Shown here piece by piece: positions 9,193 through 19,400 of a stretch of 23,933 nucleotides of DNA; within the stretch, counting starts at the first letter, position 1, and each line of letters opens with the position of its first letter. The DNA lies in the NCBI RefSeq assembly GCF_001949145.1, contig NW_019091369.1, forward strand, positions 3,374,705 through 3,398,637, read 5' to 3'. The notes beneath the pieces are model-generated. The model saw only the letters and a program-made list of their open reading frames with translations, ran no database searches and was not told the DNA's origin. The position numbers and the translations under genes were made by a program. This DNA is from Acanthaster planci. Lineage: Eukaryota; Echinodermata; Asteroidea; Valvatida; Acanthasteridae.

Positions 9193-9741
9193 ATGTCACG
9201 AGCTCGCGATCGCCGAGGAGCGCTCGTCCGCACTCCAACAACCCAGAACCTCCTTGGGTCTTTCCCGTCGGGGCTTGCTCCAGGCACCGCCTACCACCGT
9301 GAAGTCACCTACCCAAACCTTCCGCTTACTCTGGATGAGATCTACGACCGAGCAGCTAAGTACACCGACAAACTCCTGGCCCGACCGGTGTTTTACCTGG
9401 ACAATGAGGACGGTGATGATGCCTCACCGGCGGCTCCGCCTGTACCACCGTCCGGCGCGGCTCAACGTGCCCGGCTGGGGCGACAACAGTCGTCTGAGAA
9501 GCGGATGTCTCTGGCTACATCCCCTTTTCCCGGTGCTTCTCAGGCTGAAGAAAGCATCAAGAGGCCGGGTTATGACCGCCGTCGAACGACAGGATTACCT
9601 GGAAGTTCTTTGGACGGGGTGGCTCGGCGACTGTCTGGGCCAGGGTCTGAGAAGGGTTATGTGCTGCCTGGCGTCCACGAGGGGCGTAGAAGCGGGATGG
9701 GAAATTCCAATGTACCACCTTCGATCGCTGAAGACGAGTGA
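9193..9741 (+). CDS. Intronless orphan ORF, 182 residues
   Basis: The ATG has A at -3 and the frame runs to TGA at 9739-9741. Residues 1-36 are basic. Residues 37-70 (EVTYPNLPLTLDEIYDRAAK, then YTDKLLARPVFYLD) look like a compact structured segment with a predicted amphipathic helix. An acidic stretch DNEDGDD follows, and residues 78-182 are a Ser/Gly/Pro/Arg-rich low-complexity tail. No signal peptide or membrane helix is seen. The local G+C rise and sensible composition in this frame favour it over the overlapping frame at 9254-9748. AATAAA follows 89 bases after the stop. The stop overlaps GTGAGT (9738-9743), so the ORF could be a first exon spliced at 9737 instead. I do not recognise the family. 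It lies upstream of ADGB on the same strand. Confidence 0.5.
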   Translation: MSRARDRRGALVRTPTTQNLLGSFPSGLAPGTAYHREVTYPNLPLTLDEIYDRAAKYTDKLLARPVFYLDNEDGDDASPAAPPVPPSGAAQRARLGRQQSSEKRMSLATSPFPGASQAEESIKRPGYDRRRTTGLPGSSLDGVARRLSGPGSEKGYVLPGVHEGRRSGMGNSNVPPSIAEDE

Positions 9742-9829
9742 GTTATGATCTATTAAAGTGATCATATTTCGAATAACAAAATTATGGTTCAAAAAGTAAT
9801 ACATGTACTTTCATCGTCATCAATTAAGC

Positions 9830-9835
9830 AATAAA
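9830..9835 (+). terminator. Polyadenylation signal AATAAA
   Basis: A canonical hexamer 89 bases after the stop of the 182-codon ORF, in AT-rich sequence. It supports an intronless transcription unit ending here. Confidence 0.45.
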
Positions 9836-12800
9836 ATATATAACAATATATTTTCCGTATCTTAATTTAGACCTCATGAAAAAATATCCCTTTTTGTACC
9901 TGTCTACTTCTTTTTTCGCCTCTTTCTTTCTTTTTTTGGGGTAAATTTTTGTCCAATCACCATATATAAATCTCACATCAAGTGTTATGTTAGTTTTTGA
10001 GTCGTTCATTTTTATGAGTTTGTTGAAAGGTCAGGCCCTGTAACTTTATACATGTAGATCTCAATACAGATCCGTCACCTCGTCAACTTAATAAGAACAT
10101 CGTTTATAAAAGATTCTGCTTATAAGACAATTTTTAGGTCCCAATCCTTGTTTTTCATTATTTTCATTCCTGACAATGCAAGGTTTCTGTCATAACAAGG
10201 TAATTTGCAAAATCCGAAGGACCTCTTATTAACAAGGTTCAACCGTCTGTACATACATAAACAACAGGCAGATCGCATCAAGTGTTGCATAATGCATCGA
10301 AAAAGCCTTCCAACAACCTGCATGCAAGCCTGCGGCACACGTTTAATTGAAATACGCACGCGCATTATTATCCATCGGTTGATCTAGTACCCAGGCAACA
10401 AAACTGTTCCTTATACAGGAGAATGGCGCACAGTACCATGCTGATAATGCCGATTGACCCTTTGACCTCCGTGCTTGACGACGGGCACTTTACAGTTGCT
10501 ACCTTGCACTAAAATCACTTATTTTAACACGTTTTAAAGCCTCTTTGGGGCTTTGGAATACCAAAGATATGTCTTCCAAGCTTGCAAAAGAGAAAAAATC
10601 AACAAACAGGGTGAATTCCGCCTCAAATAAGGAGTAAGTTTATGTCGTTTTGCCGGTCTGTACGTTGGCCTACTGTTGACACTGCTTTGCCGTGCCGAAA
10701 CCAAACAAACATGGCCGATGTCTGCTCTGCAAAGTTTTATCGATAGGCTTAAATGCACTATATCCTGTGTTGCACCATGACCCATACACACAAGACTAAT
10801 GCGTCGGTGATGATTCTGAACATTTATTTCAACGTCATGTACTTAATCGCTTCAATACAAGTTTAAGAATAAGGAAATCGACAACATTAGGATCCACATT
10901 TAATATTAACCCTAACAGTCCTCAGTCCTCCAACAGGTGAAGGATTGAGGACTGTTAGGGTTAATGATTAACACCAACAGATTTTGTTGTACTTAGGCTC
11001 TATTTAAGTTCATATGACATGTGAAGGTGATTAAGGAACGTTAAGTATTGAGTGAAGCAGAATGCTTTTGTTAATAGTTCCCCAAACCTTTGGACTGCCT
11101 AAGGACAATTTTACAGAGGGACAGAACAAAAATATAACATGCAAGACTAACTGTAATTAACACACACATTGTTTACAGATTATGATACAGTGCTTGTGAT
11201 TAATTCATTGATAGATAAACAAAAACAAAGCAAAACCAAACAAAACAAATAGAATTAGCCTAATATAATAAATCTAACAAGAAATGTCACCTGAATGTGA
11301 ATCGATCTGTTGTCAGGTTGGAATTTATCAAAAACACGGGTTCACCTTGATTGTGTTTGAGGATGCATTGTTCACCATAATAATATTTACTAACACCAAG
11401 CTTTGAACTTGAAGGTAAAATTAACATTGTCATGATTATTAGGTGAATTTTAATGCATAGTGTTTGTTCTCCTGGCTAGTTTTTGAATGGTTGATATACA
11501 TGTATGGCACAGTCAGATGGTTTACAGTTATTGCTATTTAGTCATGTAAAGTTCCAAATATTAATATCAAGAACTTTTGGCACATGGAACACTATACAGC
11601 TAAGACTCCATATGAGTCCCAAGTATTCAGTGTACTCCTTTCTGAAATAAAAGTGTGTCATATATCATGCATACATAACACACATATTGGGTATTCATTT
11701 TACTCTCCAATTATGTGGCAAAAATCTGCCCATAAATGCTACATTCAATTATACAACAATGTTGCTAAGCACACAAATTTGTATTGCCCTCATGGTATCA
11801 AGTTGTTGATACCTTGTCAATTTTTACAGGATTTATCAGATGAGAAAGAGTGACCTTCAAAAAGTGACATCAACAAAATAAGCGGTACAAACTACTAAAG
11901 TGAAATTTTCCAAAAAGGAGTTTTATCTTAAAAGTTTTAGAAGTGAGCAGCTGTGAGAGACACTAACTGTATGATCTAAATGTGCCGTTTGGATTTTAGC
12001 AGTGAGTCCAGTTAATGAAATGAGAGTATGTTGTTGGTCAGAACTGTAACTCCTAGTGATCTTTTAAAAACAAAAGATATACATAATATGTAAATTCATA
12101 AACATTTCCAAAAGGTTACATAATTTTTCTTTTTTTTCCTTTACATGTTCAACAGTCTTTCACATCATGAATCCATACTTACAGGGTTGAGGAAAGTACT
12201 TTCTGTTCGTGATTAATATTTGATGAGATAGGTGTGTAGATCTTGTCAGGCCATTGTAACTTCTGTCATGACCAGCATTTAATCACTTTAAGGGATAATC
12301 CTGACATCCATAGACAATCCAAGAGATCTTTGGATGGGTGATAAAAATCAAACTACTGACGTAGGTGTTGCGGTCCTTCAGTGGGTCTTGAGATAAATGT
12401 TTAGAGGGACACTGGAATGTAATTTGTTTTGACCTGGTTTGCTTTTGTGTAAGTGTGACAGGTATTGATTATGTTGTTCCAGATCAGTATGGTGTTTTGT
12501 GCCTTCCTTGCAACCTATAAGATGGGATTAGCCTTTGCAGTTTGGTTAGCTACATCAGTCAAACTACAGTGAACTTCAGTTCATTGATGTTTGTGCGCTT
12601 GTTAGCTGAAAACCTGGGGAATAGTGGAAATACTTATTTTGGAATGCCAGGTTTGCTTAAAAGGTAGTGTCTTGTGTGTGGTAGTTTCTTGATTATAGTA
12701 GTTTATGAAGTTTATTTAGCTTATGAAGTTTTGTTAGGCATAAATTACAGATAGTACAAAAGAAACGTCGACATGGTTGACACCAGTGCTGATTGTGGGG

Positions 12801-13347
12801 GTGTGATATAACAATCAATAATCTCTCAATTCTGTCCAAGTTAGTGCTAATGAGTATTACTGGGAATTTTTGAGCCCCACAAATCTGATTTTATCACCAT
12901 TGAGCTGTTTCAATAGGTGATGAATCCACGGTTTTGGGAGTCGGGCCAGCCAAAAGGGTCAGAGGATAATCACCTTTCTACTCTCTGGAAGGTTGAAAAG
13001 CTCTCCTAATGTTGCCAATTGGGGCTGATTTCTTTTATCATGGCAGTGAAGCACTTGATGGTTTACACCTAAATGGGTACTTTGCATTCATCAGGCCTAT
13101 TTTTGATTATCTTAAGAGTGGATCTAATCTTGTGGAATTTTGGAGTTTGTAACGTGTAAGTGGTGGCTGCTCTTTCATATTTAAATCATGGAATTCATCG
13201 TGAAAAGAAACAAATTTATTGACGACGCTACACAGAATCTGCATTTGCAATTTAGTTTTTATTTTGGAATAAATAAGTTTTGGAATTACTTCTGTGAAAT
13301 CTTTCGAGTAACTCAGACTGTTGGCTGGGTGTATCAGTGCTTTCACC
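9836..13347. other. Gene-poor region upstream of ADGB
   Basis: About 3.5 kb of AT-rich sequence with no supportable coding exon. The longest frames (10120-10365 and 10534-10791 minus, 11584-11853 plus) lack domains. One strong hairpin occurs at 10905-10965. The final kilobase should contain the ADGB promoter and 5' UTR, but no clear TATA box or complete RFX X-box was found. Confidence 0.5.
10905..10965. repeat. 25-bp-stem hairpin with telomere-like arms
   Basis: The left arm (10905-10929) begins ATTAACCCTAACAGTCCTC. The right arm (10941-10965) is its reverse complement, with one position read as a G-T pair. The loop is 11 bases. The outer half contains TTAGGGTTA, one and a half copies of the animal telomere repeat, in mirror orientation. 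Such near-identity implies recent origin or selection. It could be a small foldback element, a hairpin from a repair event, or a short-stem RNA; the stem is short for a microRNA precursor. Confidence 0.85.
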
Positions 13348-13421
13348 ATGTCATCCAAAGGTGATGGATCATTCCTTAGCAAACGTGAGAAAGCTAAGAT
13401 TCGAGATTTTATATTGGCTCG
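13348..13421 (+). CDS. ADGB: ADGB exon 1 (proposed start)
   Basis: The ATG sits in ACCATGT, a good start context. It opens MSSKGDGSFLSKREKAKIR and ends GCT CG before gtaag (phase 2), which matches the next exon exactly. This leader is poorly conserved, so a different first exon cannot be excluded. Confidence 0.6.
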
Positions 13422-16400
13422 GTAAGAAATTGTCTCTTAATTGGGTATAACATTTACTAATTTTTTTTTCATTTTAGATACCTATATATTTACCCCAAAA
13501 AATGTAATTATAAATAGCCTATATTTCAGATTTTGAACCTTTTCAAATTTCCACTTACCTTGAATGCACATTTCTTGACAAGTATACTTAAAAGATCAGC
13601 TGCAGTGTATATATACATAAGGAGTAGCCTACAGTTATTATCAAGAAGGTGGAGTAATTTCTCTTTTTATGTTAAACTTGCGATCTGGGCCCAAGTTTAT
13701 GGCGCTGCTTACCGCAAGCGAAAAATCGGCGCTTACCGCAACAAAAAATTATGTGCTTACGCCGAACGGATTTCATGGGTTATCAAGGAATTTTGGCTTG
13801 TGCGCATGAATACATCCCATAACGAAAGATTCTGTGCTTAAAAGGTCAGCACAGAATATTTATGCTAGCACGGTTAGTGCAGAATGGAGATTGTAAGCAT
13901 GGAAAACTGGGGTAAGCAGCACCATGAAATTGGGCCCTGTGCACTTTCTGCAAGAATTGTAGCAGGTGGTATGTAAGGTAGTCACTTGAGTGTAAAGAAG
14001 GGGAACAACATATGTACATGTAGGCCTATGTTATTTTTAAATCACAAGTAAATAGTATGTCTAGCCAAAGAAATTATCATCAGAGTGCACACAGTCCTAT
14101 TGGATTTGTCTTTATGGCAGAGAAGGACTTCCCTGTAACAACAGTATTAGTTTGGGTTTTCTTCTCTTAGCATGTGCCAAAGCGTAGAATCCATACAAGT
14201 TCTTATTTACAGGATGGATATTTGAGTTATTCCTGATCAGTGGAAAAGAAGTATCAGTAGCCTTAGGGTTGGAGCAGCTCTGTTCTTTCAGATACCCATA
14301 GCCCCAGGGTTTGGAACACTTTCTCTAGACTCTTGTCCACAGGGTCGGCAAGACAACAGGGGCTATAGATGCCCCTCCTACATGTTAAATCCAAGTGTAC
14401 ATTTGTTTTCTTCCAGCCGGGATTGTGCATACAAAAGCCGTCTCATGTTTGAAGACGTTTGAGTTACTGTACAAACAGACGCCATAGTGCTTGCTTTGTT
14501 TCGAAGCATCATAGATAGTTCAAGCAGTCTTGAAAATCATCACCGACACCTGGTGTAGTTAGATTATCGTATGAGTCTTCCCTTGATGCATACACCTTGA
14601 CGTACTGTCTCCGCATTCTCTTGGGCATTTAAGTTTTAAGGGGCCGGGAGAGGTTATCCTGTAGATTGATACAAATTCAAACAATCAAATGCCTTCCAGT
14701 TTGCAACCAGTTGTTTCATCACGTGAAAGTCGTGGGATCAAGGCCATCAGGTGAAAACTTCCAAACCTCTGTGAACATTTATTAACTTGCAGGCACTTGC
14801 GCTAGCGCATTTTGTATTTCACTTGCTGTCTTGAAGTTATATCAGTAAGTAGAGCATTTTGACTGCTTTTGTGAATTGTATTTTCACAAGGACTTCCGGT
14901 GCCATACAGGTAGGTGGATGTCTAACGGATTTGATTTGTGCGAAAAGAATAATTTTTGGAAAACAGTCATTGTGGCTCACTTGAAAGAAGGACTTTTTTC
15001 CTTTTGTTTTGCAGGGCTGCATCCATTGCTGCCAGTGTGGTTGGCTCGCAGGAAGGAAGGAAACAAAAACTAGTCATCTGGCCAGAATGGAACGATACGG
15101 ACGTTAATGCAGAAAAATGGGTATGGCCAAAACAAAGTGCCTTCAAATCTGAGGTAGTCTTTTGTACAGTGTGAAATGAGAGACGTCCAAGAGTGAAAGT
15201 TTAACCTTGCAAAATGTCTGAAATCAGATTTATTTCCTCTCATTCTTGGAATGAATTCTTTACAGCCATGACTCTCTGCTTGAATTACATTAGGCCTGTA
15301 ATTTCAGTCCTGGAACCTAACAGAAGCAGTTTGGGCAGTTAATTCTCATCCCCTGGTCTTGGTCTTGTAGTCTGGGTGTCCCTTGAAATGTAGCCAAAGA
15401 CAGTTGGAACTCAAGGTCTTTTGGTGACCCTGATCAGGGAGATTTGCCATTCTACTCAGCATGTATTATGCAAGCTTTTTCTCTCCATTTGGTGAGATTG
15501 AAATATCTGTTATTTCTGTTGCACAGGACGCACCGCACAAAGGGAAAGAAAAGGAGAAAGGCAAAAGTCCGAGCAGCATGGTAAGTTTTTGTTTTTCCTT
15601 TGTATACTGCAACAGAGACGCTTGTGTATGCAGACCATAAACACCCATCTTGAGGCAAGAGGTTTCAAACTGCCAGAAAACTGGTTGGGATCTTGGGAAG
15701 TTTATGTTTGAAGCAGTCTGCTCCTGACTCACCCAACTGATCTAATATCACCTGTCATTTTACACCTTTGACCATTCAGCAACACTTTTTTGATGACCCC
15801 GAGGGTCGCATCGAGATGCCGCCTTCTCTCAGGGCACGTGTTGACCACTTCCTGAGGCCGCAGGACTTCATAACGGACAAGATGCCAGTCATTTATGACC
15901 CAGACAATGGGATGGACTTTGATTTGCTTAGTGCCAACTCGCACATCAATGACTGCGAGGTCAGTTTTTCTAGAATTATATTCAGTCCTTGAAGTCATAC
16001 CCAATAAACCAATTCTGTTATTCATAAGTAGCTAGGTACTGTAAAATTTTCCCTGGACGAGAGGCAAATTTTTTTCTCAAGTCACATCAGTAAGGTCTTT
16101 GAATTTTGCCTGGCATTTTTGAAGACAACTGAGGGCTCTTTTGCCTGCAGGCATTTCTTGATGCTGATTTACCCCAATTTTCCATGTAGACAATGCGTTG
16201 GATCATCAGCCAGATTACAAGCCTATGGCGTGTCTCCATTGCCGACCGTAATGAGCCGGAGACCTCCACCATGTCAGTCGTTGGGGGCGTAGCCCGTAAC
16301 TGGCGTCCCTGGGACCACATTTTTGCCCTGTGTCGGGTGGGGAAGGGGCCTCATCAACCCCAGTACAACCCCCACGGCAAGTACATTGTCAGACTCTACT

Positions 16401-19400
16401 GGATGGTGAGTACAGCGCATTTTCAGGGACAACATTTTATTGCTTTATTGAATACATCTTTTGAAATAGAATTTAGCCACTGAAGCGCAAGCTAGCATCC
16501 AAATGCAAACTGGACAGTGTGCTAAAATACTGACAGAATGAATCGAACGTGTCAAACTTTGGAGGTTTTATGCAGACCTTTGTGGAGGTTTTGATTTTTG
16601 AGATGTCTGTTGCAGAATTATTACACTGGAAGATTTATTGATCTATTTTCATTTGTTGTGCCGTGCTAATCAGCATACAACAAACTCTGTTGTAACTATT
16701 ATTATTGAAGTTATGTTTATCTCAAAGAATACTTTCAAAGAACTTACCTGATCGGTGGTATGTTACTTTAATAGGGTTGCTGGCGTAAGGTTACAATTGA
16801 TGACACTATCCCATTTGATGACAACGGCAATATGCTACTGCCAGCAACCACGCTACAGCATGAGCTCTGGCCGATGCTTCTCAGTAAAGCCCTCATCAAA
16901 GTCATCTCATTAGAGTGAGTATTACCTGCCTGATCAGAGTACAAACTCCTTGATGGGAGAACTCGCATAAATATCACTTCTCAATCGAGCTGAGTATGCT
17001 CTCTGAATTTGTATGCATTTTTTTCTCCTTTCTAGTTATGCTGCTGGGAGTAGTAGCTGTGAGTTTGGTGATGTGAGTGTGATCCATGCATTGACAGGCT
17101 GGCTACCAGAGACCATACCTCTTCAGTGAGTACTTCCTGATTCTTTCCCCAAAGATCCTATCGTCAGATTTCCCCTTAAATCATTATACATGTACATCTC
17201 TGTGAAGAACTTCACAATTCGATTTCCAGATACTGTACCAGATTTATCCAGTTAGGACAGCGTGATCTGAAAAAGTCTGTTTCAACGATGAACTCTTCAA
17301 ACTTGGATTTATTTTAGTTCAAGGAGTTGTTCATTTGCTTTGAAACTGTGTGCTCGTTTGCTGCTAAGCATACAAATCTGCAAAGCACATCAAAGTTTTA
17401 GTAACAGTTTACCAGCCGAATTGGCATGTAATCCATATCGTATTGACTGGTTACCAGCCAAAGTTTGTTTCATAAGAAAAATTGCTCAGCAGTACTTTCT
17501 AGAAGCTGATGAGGCTGCCCATGTCTTTTCAAAGATACCTCAATGCCCTTAAAGCTGTCTGTCAAACTTTTTAACGACTCACCCACTGTAATCAATGCAA
17601 CAAGGAGGTTGTACCAAAAGATGAAGCACGCTCTGCTGACTAAGGCAGATATGTTGGAAGAATTGATCCCTGCTGGAGGAACGTGTAACACGCTTGGCAG
17701 TGATTGGAAAGTCCAGGATTTTCAGATGGTGTTTTGTCAGCCACGAGAACAGGATTACATTGGAGGGTAAACAGATGTTGAACACTGAAGCTGCAGTTTC
17801 GTTCTTTTGTGCAGCTTTCGGAGATATTCATGTTTTGCTTTGATGATTAACTTGAAGTTTTTGTGAAAAGAATGTAATGATTGTATTAATTTTGTCAAGG
17901 TTTTAATTGTTAGGTTATTGTACTTTTAAGTGTAGTGCATCTGTGTAGTTACTTTTGAAAAGATGTTCAGAAATGAATTTCAATCCTTTTTACAAACTAT
18001 GTTTTATGGAAAATGTACTTAAACATGCATTTTAGTTGTTTGTATTCCATGCCAAATTCCGCTGCATATTTAATTTTGTCAGTGTCTAAAATATACAGTT
18101 GATTGAGCTCAGTTACGCACTTAACGTATTCTAACACAGTTTCAGTTGCATTTGATTCGTCGTTTATTGGAATACTGTTTAATTTCATGTCTTCAGATTT
18201 GTTCAGAGTTTCAATTGGTATTCTATCAGTTTGCACGGAGTAATTATTAACAAATTTTGGCCATGACTTAAATATTTAAATTTACGTTTTATTACATTGA
18301 TACTATAGGTGTTTCAAAGAGTTTCTTGTCACTCATCAATATTTCCACAATTAATTTCCTCAGGTACGGCCATCTTGACAAAGTCTGGCTCCTGCTGAAG
18401 CAACTCCTACCTGAGTTCAAACTGCCGGATCCCGAGGAGCAGATGAAAGAGGCAGATGCCGAAGGAGCAGGCAAAAAGGACTGCAAGTCAGATGAGGTGT
18501 CCTCGACGACAAAAGAATCTCGCAAAGAGGATAAGCCAGGAAAAGAAGGCAAAAGTGAGCTTAAGGCTTAAGGTTTTGAAAACAAATGTTCTCGTTGGCT
18601 CATAAAATTTGTTTGTTTACCTTCCAGATTTTTATGTTGATAGATGGTTTGGAGATGTTTTTCATCTCATTTTATTTGTTCTCCAATGGACATCAACAGG
18701 TGATAAATCAGAGAAAGGAGGCAAAGAAAGTACCCACAAGGAGCACAAGGACGATAAAAAGGACAAGAAAGACAAAGACAAGGAGAAAGACAAACGTAAG
18801 CACCTCAGTGCCAAAGCAAACCTGTTTTAAGACCCTCTTTCTTTACAGTGATGCAATATTTCATACCCTTGTGGAGTTTTGCCTGAAAGTGGCCAGTTGT
18901 AAATACAAAAGTTCCCAGAATTCCATGCAATTGTGATTCTTGCTCTTGAAGCATTTTAGCTAAAGATTTTTCCAAGTTACTGTGAATACTGATTTCAAAA
19001 CAAAAGTTACATTGGAGGTAGTTTAACCCGTGCAGAAAAGCCTCTCATCTTTAAACATATCACAATTTTTCTTCATAAAGCATTGCTCAATTCACATTCA
19101 AATAAAGTTTGAACTGATCTGAACAAATACTCAGACTTGCTGATAATGAAAGGCATATCCTAAGCAAGATGCATTATTGATCATGGTCTCTGACCAATTT
19201 GAAATCGTTCCCCCTCCATTAACCCTCCCCTGGCCTTTGTAATAATAATTTTGTTTTGTTTAACCCTCCCCCCTTGCTAAAACCCATCTCCTTACTGCTC
19301 CCTTACTGATCGCAGGACCAATTGACAAGGAAGGGCTGTTAGGTCTGTTTTAACGAAGCATGCCAATAAACAAAGCCATCAATCTAAACACCACCTTTGC

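Noticed and set aside
9254-9748. 164-codon frame overlapping the 9193 ORF
   Set aside because: It is a shadow of the GC-rich coding stretch; its Arg/Trp/Met-rich translation looks less protein-like than the 9193 frame.
18586-18936. 116-codon frame spanning ADGB exon 9 in another frame
   Set aside because: The exon 9 frame joined by splice phase fits ADGB; this one gives only a Lys/Thr/Arg shadow.
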